64,000 bases of DNA, taken from positions 794,001 through 858,000 of the forward strand of contig NZ_AP018907.1 of assembly GCF_003966715.1 (NCBI RefSeq), written 5' to 3'. Source of the DNA: Blastochloris tepida (GTDB lineage: Bacteria > Pseudomonadota > Alphaproteobacteria > Rhizobiales > Xanthobacteraceae). A program made the translations under genes and the position numbers. The notes under the pieces were generated by a model, which did not search any database, was not told the origin of the DNA, and saw only the letters and a list, made by a program, of their open reading frames with translations. Shown piece by piece: positions 34,228 through 42,818 of this stretch (position 1 is its first letter; each line of letters begins with the position of its first letter).

Positions 34228-35171
34228 CCGACCCATGGGTGGAGCATCATTTCAATTCGCTCAACAGGGGAAAGCGCTTCCTTGATTGCCACGCCAGCAC
34301 TGCGAAGGTCGCGGCGTTCGATGGTGTCTCCGCTCCAATGCTCCCCTCCGGGATAGGAAAGCACGCGTTCGAGAAAACCGCGAAGCAGGGCATCGTTCAC
34401 CCAGACCCGTGTCGGCGTCATGAACCCGAGGACAACACCGGTGGCCGTTGCATGGATACCTGAGTGGTCGAAGCACAGCCAAATGATGCTCCCCGCCAAG
34501 AAATAAAGGGCGCCACTGCGAATTCCCAGACGGGCTGATCCGGCGATCATAGCCAAGCCAACCAATGCGAAAACGAGCGCACTCCAATTCAGGGGCTCGT
34601 GGCCATAACCGACAGCGACAATGAGAATGGCCCCCACGTCGTCGAAAATTGCAAGCGACAGGAGGAACATGCGCAGGCTCGCCGGGATGCGGGGGCCAAA
34701 CAGACCAAGACATCCGATAACGAACGCCGTGTCGGTGGCCATCACGGTCCCCCAACCGTGCGCGCCGGGTTGGCCACCCATGACAGCAAGATAGAGAGAT
34801 GCCGGAACGATCATTCCGCCGAGGGCCCCGGCAAATGGCAGCGCTGCCCTGCGCAGATTCCGCAACTCCCCAAGGGCAAGCTCGCGCTTGAGCTCCAACG
34901 CAACAACAAAGAAAAAGAGCGTCATCAGTCCATCGTTGATCCAATGGCGCAGCGAGCGACTGAAGTCCTGCGATCCGACGTGCAGGCCAATCGGGGTCTC
35001 CCAAAACCCGAGAAAGACAGCGGATAAAGGCGAATTCGCCAACCCCACCGCGGAGATTGTCGCCAACAACAACAGGAGACCGGATGCGGCCTCGATCTTC
35101 AGAAACCGGGCAATCGGCTGCGTGAATCGGTCGGCTGGTTCTTGAGGGAGGTGAGGTCGATCATGGGCCAT
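34228..35171 (-). pseudogene. nhaA: nhaA 5' part, cut off by IS66 copy 2
   Basis: From ATG 35169-35171 (MAHDRPHLPQEPADRFTQPI) the frame encodes about 314 residues of NhaA. It includes ALELKRELALGELR, MATDTAFVIG with the Asp of the ion site, and LSLAIFDDVGAILIVA with the essential Asp pair. It runs to EMMLHPWVG, where the IS66 begins. NhaA exchanges Na+ for H+ at the inner membrane. The last two to three helices are separated, so antiport is expected to be lost unless another gene compensates. Confidence 0.93.
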
Positions 35172-35364
35172 CGTGCCGGCGAATTCCGATTCTGTTTCTG
35201 AGGTTTCGCTGCTTATGAGCGTTCAGTTGGGCGCATAGAACCAACTGGTGCGCTTGATCAGGACGCCAAGAACCGAACGAGAGGGGCTCTACGCACCAAT
35301 CCTGAAGCTTCAATCTCTGCACGATCGTCGCGGCGAATCTGGCGACAGATTTGCGGAACCCGGA

Positions 35365-36231
35365 TTACGCCGTGACGGACACCTCAACCCACAGGCCCAG
35401 AAACGCGTCACTCATCCCGACGAAGCTGCCGACCACCGGCATGACCTGCCGGATGTCTCGGCCGACGGCGACGGGAATCAGGTTGGTGCCACCGACGCTG
35501 CGATTTGTCGGATCGAAGGTGATCCAGCCTGCCCCAGGAAGGTAGACTTCCGCCCACGCATGTGTTGACCGCCCGGCACCCCACGGCCAGGCGGCCTGCT
35601 GATCCGGATTGAACAGATAGCCCGAGACGATTCTGGCGCCGAAGCCAAGACTGCGCACCGCCTCGACGAAAAGCACCGCCAGATCTCGGCATGAGCCCGA
35701 TCTGCGCTCAAGCGTCTCGATGGGCGTCTGCGTACCCTCCTCCTCCCGCACCACATAGGAGATGCCGGCACCGGTACCGGCATTGATATCCTTCAGAAGC
35801 GACAGGGTGTCGGTCGGGGTGCTGTAGATGAAGGCCCGGGCCCAATCATGGACGCGCCTGAAGGGATCGGGACTTTGCGGCGTCGCCAAGGCGCCGAGAT
35901 CCGTCCATTCGTCGTCACTGTAGCGAAAAGGATAGGAGATCGCAGAGGCGGCGATATCGAAAACCGGCCATGGCGCCGCATTGAGCTCGATCTCGACGTC
36001 ACTGTCGATCGTCAACGTGTCGACCATCGTCTGAAAAGTCGCGGTCGCCAACGTGTTGCCGGCGACGTCCGAAGCCCACGTCACCAGTGCGGGCGGGGTC
36101 ACCGTCAGGGACATGGTCAGCAGCCGCAACTCGTGGCTCTCCCGCGGTCGAAGCATGAGGCAATGCGGAAGCAGACGGACCGGTTCGCGGTAGCGATAGG
36201 TTGTTCTGTGGCGGATTCTGAGTCTGATCAC
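35365..36231 (-). CDS. Transglutaminase-like cysteine protease family protein
   Basis: The 288-residue protein starts [20 protein letters not shown], the N-terminal beta domain common to bacterial transglutaminase-like proteins. The catalytic triad is visible: Cys in [13 protein letters not shown], His in [13 protein letters not shown] and Asp in ITFDPTNRS. Members are thought to act as peptidases or amidases in the cytoplasm and often sit beside circularly permuted ATP-grasp and alpha-E genes, which are not present here. The true substrate is unknown. It stands alone between nhaA and gene debris. Confidence 0.9.
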   Translation of the reverse strand: MIRLRIRHRTTYRYREPVRLLPHCLMLRPRESHELRLLTMSLTVTPPALVTWASDVAGNTLATATFQTMVDTLTIDSDVEIELNAAPWPVFDIAASAISYPFRYSDDEWTDLGALATPQSPDPFRRVHDWARAFIYSTPTDTLSLLKDINAGTGAGISYVVREEEGTQTPIETLERRSGSCRDLAVLFVEAVRSLGFGARIVSGYLFNPDQQAAWPWGAGRSTHAWAEVYLPGAGWITFDPTNRSVGGTNLIPVAVGRDIRQVMPVVGSFVGMSDAFLGLWVEVSVTA

Positions 36232-36314
36232 CGTGAACTCCGACGCCGCGCCGCATCAAACCGGCATGCCGTGGCGCGGCGCCATCGGCGATGTTGTGTT
36301 ACGCCCATGCGAGT

Positions 36315-36570
36315 TGAGGCTTTTCGACGCGAGCCGTTGATTGCAGGCGCGGCCAACGATGCCATCCAATGACTTCGTTCTCACGGACATCCGCTCGCCC
36401 TTCGCCGGTCGCGTGGAGTGCGGCATTTGCGGCAGATGCATCGCCACCAGAACCGCGGGGGCACGTTGACGCCTCCAGCAAAACGCCTCCTGCAACACCC
36501 GCAGTCAGGCGCCGTGCGACGCCGTGGTGGTGAGCGCAATCCGCTCGGCATTGAAAATCAACTGCCCGAG
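36315..36570 (-). pseudogene. Desaturase C-terminal remnant
   Basis: Pieces in two frames match the tail of the desaturase at 11518-12663. GQLIFNAERIALTTTASHGA corresponds to RFNAEQIALAISTALRGAEL, and VLVAMHLPQMP ... VRTKSLDGIVGRA corresponds to VLATMHLPQLP ... VKTRSLDDIVDRA. The His-box part is gone. It shows that a second desaturase gene once stood here. Confidence 0.7.
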
Positions 36571-37000
36571 CCCCCAGACATTGACTGACCATCCGCTCGC
36601 CTTCGCCTCGCTGCGGCATGTCGAATGACGATGCCCCAGGTCAAAAAACACGCGGCTTGAATTATACCTTACAATATCAGCGACTTGCGGCCGGGTCTCC
36701 ACTTGTTCATCTGTCCATGCCGCTTTGATGTCCATAAGCGGCGCCGGGATTTTTTCCGCTTCCCGATAAGGAGCGCTGACCACCCCGAAATACATAATAT
36801 TTTCGCGACGATCTTGCGTTCATTTTACGAACTCTATATATTATAATAATATTTGTCTACAAATTTCGCGATGTTGCGCTCTTGCATGGTCATAATTGAA
36901 TTCTTGGCTTCCGAAAAATTGGCGCGCAGGTCCGAGCAGCAATGCTTCGCTCCGAATTGACCGAATATGTGCTGCGCATGTTCTAAATTGGAGGTTGCCC
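36571..37000. other. AT-rich stretch, no gene seen
   Basis: The part 36780-36990 is the most AT-rich sequence in the window (ttataataatatttgtctac). It probably is the former promoter region of the decayed cold-shock gene that follows. Confidence 0.45.
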
Positions 37001-37190
37001 ATGCCCGCCGGAACGGTGAAGTTGTACAACTGCCAACGCGGCTTCGGTTTCATCCAACCGGACGACGGGGGCGGGATGTCTGCGGCTACGCCACGGCGCT
37101 GGAGCGGCCCGATGTGCACCACACAGTCCCCCGAAAATCGAGCTTGGGCACCAAGCTTCGGCGTTCAGGCGATCCAGGTGGAGAAAGATC
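37001..37190 (+). pseudogene. Cold-shock protein remnant, copy 3
   Basis: ATG 37001 opens MPAGTVKLYNCQRGFGFIQP, a good cold-shock start with RNP1 intact. After PDDGG the frame is lost; the shifted frame gives DVCGYATALERPDVH, where [13 protein letters not shown] is expected, so RNP2 is destroyed. It is a decayed gene just before the Cys-repeat protein gene. Confidence 0.7.
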
Positions 37191-37191
37191 A

Positions 37192-37947
37192 ATGATGATC
37201 CTGCGGTTGAAGCTCTCGGCAATGGTCGCTTTCCTCATCGTCGCAGACGTCCTGTGGCTGTGCCCGGCTTCGCGCGCCGACGTTTCATCGATCCCCGAAC
37301 ATGCCTATGCGAGTTCCTTTGCACCAGGCTGGACGTGCGAATGGGGCTACAAGGCGGTCGCTGCCACCTGTATCGAGGTTCACGTACCGATGAACGGCTC
37401 GCTGAACGGCAACGGTGATGGTTGGGTATGCCGCCGCGGATTCCGCCAAAAGGGCGAGGCATGCGTCGCCGTCGACATTCCCGAGCACGCATTCGCCACC
37501 ACGGGGCTGGCCGGTTGGGACTGCGATCGGGGTTTCCGGCAAGTCCTCAATGCATGTGAAGCCGTTATCGTGCCGGCCAATGGCTATTTGAGTGCCCGTG
37601 GCGACGGTTGGGACTGCGAACGCGGCTCCTTGCGCACGGCGACCTCCTGCGAGGTGGTCAAGGTTCCCGAGAATGGGTTCCTATCGCCTCTTGCGATGAA
37701 TGGGTGGGAGTGCCGGCGGGGCTTTGCCAAGGACGCCAACACGTGCACGGAAATCATTGTTCCCGAAAATGCACGTCTTAGCCGGAATGGCAGTCGCTGG
37801 GACTGCGATTCAGGTTTCCGGAAACAAGAGGGGGGCTGCGTTCCGATCACTGTCCCGGTGAATGCCCACCTCAATTTTGCTGGCGACGGATGGGAATGTA
37901 ATCGTCCTTACACCCGCCGTGAGGGGGAATGCCTCCGGCAGCCTTGA
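37192..37947 (+). CDS. Secreted Cys-repeat protein
   Basis: ATG 37192 follows ggagaaag; the product has 251 residues. A signal peptide (MMILRLKLSAMVAFLIVADV ... SRA) leads to about six repeats of 35-38 residues and a partial one. The unit is roughly VPENAxLxxxGxGWxCxRGF followed by 7-9 residues, Cys, then a short linker. Each unit has one Cys pair that can form a disulfide, so the protein should fold outside the cytoplasm. I know similar repeats in hypothetical proteins of Rhizobiales; no function is known to me. It could be a surface or binding protein. Confidence 0.8.
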   Translation: MMILRLKLSAMVAFLIVADVLWLCPASRADVSSIPEHAYASSFAPGWTCEWGYKAVAATCIEVHVPMNGSLNGNGDGWVCRRGFRQKGEACVAVDIPEHAFATTGLAGWDCDRGFRQVLNACEAVIVPANGYLSARGDGWDCERGSLRTATSCEVVKVPENGFLSPLAMNGWECRRGFAKDANTCTEIIVPENARLSRNGSRWDCDSGFRKQEGGCVPITVPVNAHLNFAGDGWECNRPYTRREGECLRQP

Positions 37948-38039
37948 TGCCTTCAAGCGCCGGCAACCTCCCGATTTTCGGATCAGTCCGGCGCAGAGTA
38001 GCTGAGACAGTCGAGACTTCGCGAGGAGCGGCAAGTGAC

Positions 38040-38363
38040 ATGACAGACAAAGCAATCAACCTAGATCAGCATCGAGGAATGGCCGCGCAAAAGGCCACAG
38101 AAATCAGGCGAGCGCTGGCTGACGTTAAGGAGAATGAAAGAGTTTTGCGTCGCCAGCGTGAGGATCTGGAGTTGCATCTTTTCGCTGCCTCGGCCGAGAG
38201 CTGGCCGGAAGCAGCCGAAAAGGCAGTTTATCTGCTGCATCTTTTCGCCGCTTCGTTCGCGGCTGAAGACCCGCGGCTAAGAAAAATGATATCTGCAGTT
38301 GTTGAGGACTTCGAGCGGCTCAGTACAGAAAACAAAGGTTATACCAACGGCAGCGAAAGCTGA
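38040..38363 (+). CDS. Hypothetical helical protein
   Basis: ATG 38040 (MTDKAINLDQHRGMAAQKAT) follows gaggag; the product has 107 residues. It has a helical, coiled-coil-like first half (RRALADVKENERVLRRQRED) and a second half with AESWPEAAEKAVYLLHLFAA. Similar short proteins occur in alphaproteobacteria without known function. The last five residues (NGSES) and the stop come from the family C repeat, which has replaced the original end. Confidence 0.65.
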   Translation: MTDKAINLDQHRGMAAQKATEIRRALADVKENERVLRRQREDLELHLFAASAESWPEAAEKAVYLLHLFAASFAAEDPRLRKMISAVVEDFERLSTENKGYTNGSES

Positions 38364-38470
38364 CCGTTGGAACCGGTCGCGGATTTTCGGAGATCTCTGA
38401 TTTCCGGAAAGAAAATCCGTGAGTGTCGACGGCTCCACGCGTCAGCGTTTGGGGCCGTTGGTATACCGCG
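38343..38470 (-). repeat. Dispersed repeat, family C copy 2 (inverted)
   Basis: The unit reads ccaacggcagcgaaagctga at one end and ggggccgttggtataccgcg at the other, with gattttcggagatctctgat between. It is the reverse complement of 48668-48788. A fragment occurs at 13538-13565. The ends are themselves related inverted repeats (ccaacgg/ccgttgg). Confidence 0.75.
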
Positions 38471-38554
38471 ACTCCGAAGGATTTGGATTTTTCGGTTTTC
38501 ACAGGCGGCGTTTGGTGATTCCCTGTGTAACTGGGGCAGATTGCCGGGCGGTCA

Positions 38555-39057
38555 GGCGGCGGCGCTGACGAGGTCTGCGAGCGGGGGCACGGGCTTGGCG
38601 CGGTCGCCGCCGAGGCGGCAGCCAAGATAGGCGAAGAACGACACGCCGAGTTTTCGGCAGGTCTTCATCAGGCCGAACAGGACGTCGCGGGCTTTGCGGC
38701 CGGCCTCGCTGATGGTGCCGCCGGAGATATTGCGCTTGGTCCAGCAGCCGGTCGAGCATGACGAAGCCGGTCGAGCGGGTGAAGATGCGCTCAAACCTTG
38801 CCCGCATCGCCGCCGCCCGCCTTGGGCATGGTGCCCGCTGGTAGGCCTTGAGGTCGGCATAGAACCACCAGATCAACTGCCGCGTGACCTCGACCGCCCG
38901 CCGCTGCGCCGCTGTGACCGGCAGCAGCTTGTGGACCAGTCGTTCGGCATGGACCCAGCAGGAGGCGTGATCGCCGATGCGGAACTGGCCGGCGCCGTGG
39001 GGGCGGACCGGAACAGCCAGCCGGATCGCCGCGCGATGGTCGGGCCTTCGCGAACCG
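38555..39057 (-). pseudogene. IS66-family TnpC remnant of a different subtype
   Basis: Fragments in order: FRIGDHASCWVHAERLVHKL, then VTRQLIWWFYADLKAYQRAP, RARFERIFTRSTGFVMLDRL, ISGGTISEAGRKARDVLFGL and MKTCRKLGVSFFAYLGCRLG. They form the C-terminal half of an IS66-like TnpC unlike the two intact copies. At least two frameshifts and a deletion around RLLD ... KRNISGG are present. Confidence 0.7.
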
Positions 39058-39061
39058 CGGC

Positions 39062-39484
39062 TCAGACGGCAACGGTCCAGGGGTCGATCACGGTGAGGCC
39101 TGCGGCCATAAATGCGCTGGTATCGCGCGATGCCACCGCGAAATCATGCGCGGCGGCGATCGCGGCGATATAGCCATCGGGCGTTGGGCCCCCCTTTCCG
39201 GCGGCGTGCGCCCGGACGGCGAGTTCGGCATAGCGTCGCGCCGCGCGGATATCGAACGGCAGGATTCGATCCGCGAACAACTCCAGCACGCCGTCGAGCG
39301 CGGCGGTCAGCTTGTCCTTGCGCCGGCCCTTGGGCAGCGCGCCGATGCCGAACATCAGTTCCGCGAGGGTGACGCTGGACAGATAGAGCGTCTCCGCCGT
39401 CTGGGCGTCGAGCCAGGCGCGGACAGCAGGCGCCGCCTCGGGCTTCATCGCCTCGGAGACGACGTTGGTGTCGAGCAGGATCAT
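39062..39484 (-). CDS. vapC: VapC-type PIN-domain toxin
   Basis: The 140-residue protein is a PIN ribonuclease: Asp5 in LLDTNVVSE, Glu42 in SVTLAELMFG, and Asp in the TPDGYIAAIAAAH and VASRDTSAF segments form the acidic metal site. It overlaps the upstream antitoxin gene by 4 bp (ATGA). VapC toxins cut tRNA or rRNA when freed from the antitoxin. The pairing with a FitA-like antitoxin makes this the FitAB branch of VapBC. Confidence 0.92.
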   Translation of the reverse strand: MILLDTNVVSEAMKPEAAPAVRAWLDAQTAETLYLSSVTLAELMFGIGALPKGRRKDKLTAALDGVLELFADRILPFDIRAARRYAELAVRAHAAGKGGPTPDGYIAAIAAAHDFAVASRDTSAFMAAGLTVIDPWTVAV

Positions 39485-39735
39485 TCGAACCGCAGCGGCT
39501 CGGCGGGCTTGGTGTCGCGCCTCTGTTCCAGGACTTCGACATCGGCATTGGTGAGCCCGATCCTCCGGCTCATCTCCGCCAGCGCGGTGCCGAGACGCAG
39601 CCGGCCCTGCGGTCGCACGGCGGCGTCCAGGATGGCGCGCATTTCCGCTTCCGTGCTGCGATTGTTCTGTGCGGCGCGGACCTTCAAGGCGCGATGCGTC
39701 TCATCGGCGAGGTTGCGAATGGTGACGGCGGGCAT
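39481..39735 (-). CDS. vapB: FitA/VapB-type antitoxin
   Basis: The 84-residue protein starts MPAVTIRNLADETHRALKVR, the ribbon-helix-helix fold of FitA antitoxins (NRSTEAEMRAILDAAV). The C-terminal part would wrap the toxin. It is first in the two-gene operon and would repress it by binding the dyad upstream (39763-39791). Confidence 0.9.
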   Translation of the reverse strand: MPAVTIRNLADETHRALKVRAAQNNRSTEAEMRAILDAAVRPQGRLRLGTALAEMSRRIGLTNADVEVLEQRRDTKPAEPLRFE

Positions 39736-39762
39736 GACAGCACACGTTCCAAGATGATCGCA

Positions 39763-39791
39763 GTGATATCAATATAAGAAAACGCTATCAC
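39763..39791. promoter_or_regulatory. Candidate operator of the toxin-antitoxin operon
   Basis: gtgata (39763-39768) and tatcac (39786-39791) are inverted repeats 17 bp apart, in AT-rich DNA 28-56 bp before the antitoxin start. Spacing and place fit a ribbon-helix-helix operator overlapping the promoter. Confidence 0.45.
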
Positions 39792-39814
39792 AGGTCAAGA
39801 AAGGCGTGCGGTGC

Positions 39815-40375
39815 TCAGACGCCACTGCCGAACCGCCACACTGGAATGCTGAGCATCTTGGCCTTGTCGGCGAGATTGTGCTGGATGCCGCTGCCGGGGA
39901 ACACCAGGATGCCGATCGGCAGAACGCTGAGCATCTGGTCGTTGCGCTTGAAGGGTGCGGCCTTGCCGTGCCGCGTCCAGTCCGGCTTGAAGGCGATCTG
40001 CGGTACCTTGCGGGTGTCGGCCCAGCGGGCGGCGATGCGCTCGGCGCCCTTGGGCGATCCGCCATCCAGCAGCACCATGTCGGGGTGCTTGGCGTGAACC
40101 TTGTCGAGCCGGTCCCAGATCAGATGATGGTCGTTGGAGTCGACCCCGCCGGTGAAGGCGACCTTTGGCCCGGTCGGCATCAGCAGCTCGGCCTCCGCGC
40201 GGCGCCTGGCGGCCAGGAAGTCGCGGGAGTCGATCATCGCCGCGGTCAGGGTGCGGTGGCTGGCCAACGATCCGGCGCGCGGGCGCCAGGCGGAATAAGT
40301 GTGGCGCTCGATGCGCTGGACGGCGCAGTGGAACAGATTGACGGTCGACCACAGAAGGTCGTCGAGGTCGGGTTC
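39815..40375 (-). pseudogene. DUF2493 (SLOG-like) protein, deleted inside and at the start
   Basis: The frame has the DUF2493 core: PKVAFTGGVDSNDHHLIWDR, DMVLLDGGSPKGAERIAARW, QIAFKPDWTRHGKAAPFKRN and GILVFPGSGIQHNLADKAKM. Such proteins are frequent on plasmids and conjugative islands. Before it, LDDLLWSTVNLFHCAVQRIE is joined straight to HTYSAWRPRAGS, although about 60 residues usually stand between them. Upstream of 40375 the frame runs into antisense DNA of a methylase. It is a truncated remnant. Confidence 0.7.
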
Positions 40376-40378
40376 GAG

Positions 40379-40804
40379 GCGAGTAGCCGCGACCAGCGCT
40401 CGTATCTCGCCTGGTCGACGCTGTGGATGGGGCGGGCGCGGACGTTGTGCCGACCGCAACTCGGCCGCTACCGGAACCAGGCCGAGTTCGCGGTGTGGGG
40501 GACCAACGGCGCCCGGCCGCTCGCCGGCAAGGTGGCCCCCGGCGTGATCCGCGAGCCGGTGCCCAAGATCAAGCACCACATCGCCGGCAAGCCGGTGGAG
40601 CTGATGGCCCAGTTGATGGCGGTCATGGAGGGGCCGATCCTGGACCCGTTCATGGGGTCGGGGACGGTGGGCGTCGCCTGCCTCCAGCGGGGGCTGCCCT
40701 ACATCGGCATCGAGGTCGAGCCGGCCTATTTGGAGGTGGCCTGCAGGCGGCTGGAAGGGGCCTTAAACGGGGCTTCAGGGGAGGCGCAAACTGCTGCCAT
40801 TTGA
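40379..40804 (+). pseudogene. Phage-type DNA methyltransferase, C-terminal remnant
   Basis: The frame reads SYLAWSTLWMGRARTLCRPQ, LGRYRNQAEFAVWGTNGARP, IKHHIAGKPVELMAQLM, then the SAM-binding motif ILDPFMGSGTVGVACLQRGL and YIGIEVEPAYLEVACRRLE. This is the C-terminal half of a DNA N-methyltransferase of the beta type. The catalytic DPPY motif is missing and a deletion joins CRPQ to LGRY. It abuts the DUF2493 remnant head to head, so one deletion or rearrangement fused two mobile-element genes. Confidence 0.7.
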
Positions 40805-41172
40805 TCTTGCGCGCCCTGCCATCCGATCTTGCGCGCTACATGTGGCGCAAATCGCAGCAAAAACCGGTTCAAGAACCGCTTCAATCCCGGAATCTGAAAC
40901 GGTTAGATTTGGCTAAGTGTTTGATTTGAGTGGCGCGCCCGAAAGGATGGCATCAAGCTATTGAATCAAAATTGGAAACAGCCTTCAGGTGGACAGAATG
41001 TGTAGCATTTCGATGGCGGAGTGCAAGTCAACTCGCAGGGGTCTGAGCCGGGGAAATTTGTGAGCGCACCTTGTTGGGGCCCCCGCGCCGAAGCTCTCCC
41101 CCCGTCCCCGGGGTCGGCCTGAGTTTGACGCGCCTTCATTGTTGATGAGGCGTCGCCACCTGTGGGGCGAGG
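40805..41172. other. Intergenic, contains the left attachment site
   Basis: About 370 bp with no gene. It holds the 18-bp att repeat at 40931-40948 and marks the left edge of the island. Confidence 0.6.
40931..40948 (+). repeat. Left attachment site (attL) of the tRNA-Arg island
   Basis: tggcgcgcccgaaaggat is repeated exactly at 48198-48215, where it is the 3' end of the tRNA-Arg gene including CCA. The two are in direct orientation 7.27 kb apart. This is the classic mark of tyrosine-integrase insertion into a tRNA gene. Confidence 0.88.
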
Positions 41173-41730
41173 TCAGCCGCCCTCCAGTGCTCGGTACACA
41201 CTCGCTCGACCGATGCCGAGCGCCTTGGCGATCTCGGTAACCGTCTTCCCCTCGGCATGGAGGCGCCGAGCATCATCGGCTTTTGCTCGTGCTGTCGGCT
41301 TCCGGCCCTTGTACCGGCCTTCCACCTTCGCCTTGGCGATGCCCTCGCGCTGCCGTTCCAACATCATCTCCCGCTCGAACTGGGCGAAGCCGGCGAAGAT
41401 GGTGAGGATGAGCTTCCCGGTGGCGCTGCGCGTGTCCACCGTGTCGCCGCCGAGGCTGAGGATACGGAGGCCCGTTCCCTTGTCCTCCAGATGCTCGACG
41501 ATCTCCCATGCCTTGGCGACTGTCCGGGCGAGGCGGTCAAGCTTCGTTACCACCAGGGTGTCTCCCTCGCGAACGAACGCGAGGGCGGCATCCAGCTCCG
41601 TTCGCGGTGCCACCGAAGAGACCCTCTCGGCAAACACGCGCTCGCACCCCGCAGCGGTGAGGTCACGAATTTGAGCCTCCAGGCCGGCTTCTTGTTCGGT
41701 GGTCGATGTGCGGGCGTAACCGATGAGCAT
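41173..41730 (-). CDS. Serine resolvase/invertase
   Basis: The 185-residue protein has the serine-recombinase start MLIGYARTSTTEQEAGLEAQ with the catalytic Ser in RTS (residue 9), the KLDRLART motif and the long helix FAGFAQFEREMMLERQREGI. It ends with a helix-turn-helix KTVTEIAKALGIGRASVYRAL. It is a small Tn3-type resolvase. It lies just inside the left end of the island and may resolve multimers or invert DNA. A short dyad (41750-41768) stands directly upstream. Confidence 0.92.
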   Translation of the reverse strand: MLIGYARTSTTEQEAGLEAQIRDLTAAGCERVFAERVSSVAPRTELDAALAFVREGDTLVVTKLDRLARTVAKAWEIVEHLEDKGTGLRILSLGGDTVDTRSATGKLILTIFAGFAQFEREMMLERQREGIAKAKVEGRYKGRKPTARAKADDARRLHAEGKTVTEIAKALGIGRASVYRALEGG

Positions 41731-41749
41731 GGCGATCCTCCGTCCAATA

Positions 41750-41768
41750 GACTCTAAGGATAAGAGTC
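41750..41768. promoter_or_regulatory. Dyad upstream of the resolvase
   Basis: gactct (41750-41755) and agagtc (41763-41768) are inverted repeats 20 bp before the resolvase start. It may be a resolvase binding half-site pair or the operator for self-repression. Confidence 0.4.
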
Positions 41769-42440
41769 GTCAGCGTCCAGAATGTCAAGGCCAAGCCTAA
41801 TGGGCGCGATTCGCGGTTCGACCGGACGTCTCATTGGGGCAAGCCTTTTGGACATGGCGGGAGGAAGAGGCGCGGAGGGGAGGGGCGTATTTGGGAGCCG
41901 TCACAGCGTGGTCTGGACGACGCTCTCCTTTCGTGGAGATGGTGCCGGCTCGTGAGAAAACATTCAATAATAGGAATATTTGTCCGCTCTATTGAACCGG
42001 AGACACGAGGGTGCCCGTGGCGGACCAGGAGGCGGCCGGCTTGGTCGGCACCTTGGCGCCCGGTTCAGGGGCTGGCGGAAGCACGCGTGGGGATCCAGCG
42101 CGTACACCTCTGCCCCCCTGCTTTTTTTGAGTTCCGAGGCCTTGGTCGTGGTCTCTCCCTCACCATCGCCCTTCCATGACAGTCGTCGCGTAACATGTTC
42201 GCGGTCCCGGCATTAGACCTTCGTCTAATTCGAGGCGCGAGGTCGGCGCCATGGTGTATTTCAACGTCACAGCAAAATGCGCAAATATCTTTGAGGTCTT
42301 CAAAGCTTATACCTGGTGCAAGTTTGTTCCAGTCCGCAGTATGGGGTCCAAAAGTATAGACCGGCCTCCGATGCCGGCCATTGAAAGAGGCGATCTAACG
42401 CGTGATATTTGTCGAGTTGCTTCGAACGAGAGGAGGTCAG
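41769..42440. other. Long non-coding stretch with a perfect palindrome
   Basis: About 670 bp between the resolvase and the small acidic gene, with no gene I can support. attagac (42212-42218) and gtctaat (42223-42229) are perfect complements around cttc; a regulator site or RNA hairpin is possible. This would be the natural place for the island's replication or control region. Confidence 0.45.
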
Positions 42441-42674
42441 ATGGCCCAAACGCCGCAGGAGATTTTGTTCGCCTTCAACGACAGGCTCGTCAGTGACAGG
42501 TTTCTGGACTGGCTCAGGCAGAATGCAGGCGAGCTGAATACGCATGACGACGACGTGGACGACGCCGAGGCCGAGGGTCAATTCGAAGCCTTTGCGGTCG
42601 ACTTCCTCCGCGGGGCGCAAGCCGAAATCACGGCAGCACTGCAGGCGGTCGAGGCAGCCGGCAGCACGCGGTGA
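42441..42674 (+). CDS. Small acidic protein of the island
   Basis: ATG 42441 (MAQTPQEILFAFNDRLVSDR) has a strong ribosome site, aggagg, 5 bp upstream; the product has 77 residues. It is clearly acidic (THDDDVDDAEAEGQFEAFAV) with few basic residues and looks all-helical. I know no family. Acidic small proteins on mobile elements are sometimes DNA mimics or regulators; that is speculation here. It precedes the RepA-like gene by 145 bp in the same direction. Confidence 0.65.
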   Translation: MAQTPQEILFAFNDRLVSDRFLDWLRQNAGELNTHDDDVDDAEAEGQFEAFAVDFLRGAQAEITAALQAVEAAGSTR

Positions 42675-42818
42675 GCTGACGATGTCACCGGGGTGAGGCG
42701 TACGTCGAACGACCTCACCACACCACGATCAATCAAGAAACCAACACGCCGACGCATGGCTCTGCTCGGTGCGGGCGAAGCTGTGCGCGGTCGGCAACAG
42801 AAAGGAGAACGACATCAC

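Noticed and set aside
36967..37191. N-terminal extension of the Cys-repeat protein
   Set aside because: It reads through the decayed cold-shock gene in another frame; the signal peptide and ribosome site put the start at 37192.
39806..40804. Plus-strand frame of 332 codons suggesting a fusion protein
   Set aside because: The first 190 codons are antisense to the DUF2493 remnant; only the part from 40379 is methylase-like.
40931..41172. Second tRNA gene at the left island edge
   Set aside because: Only the last 18 bp match the tRNA; no other arm is present, so it is an att site.
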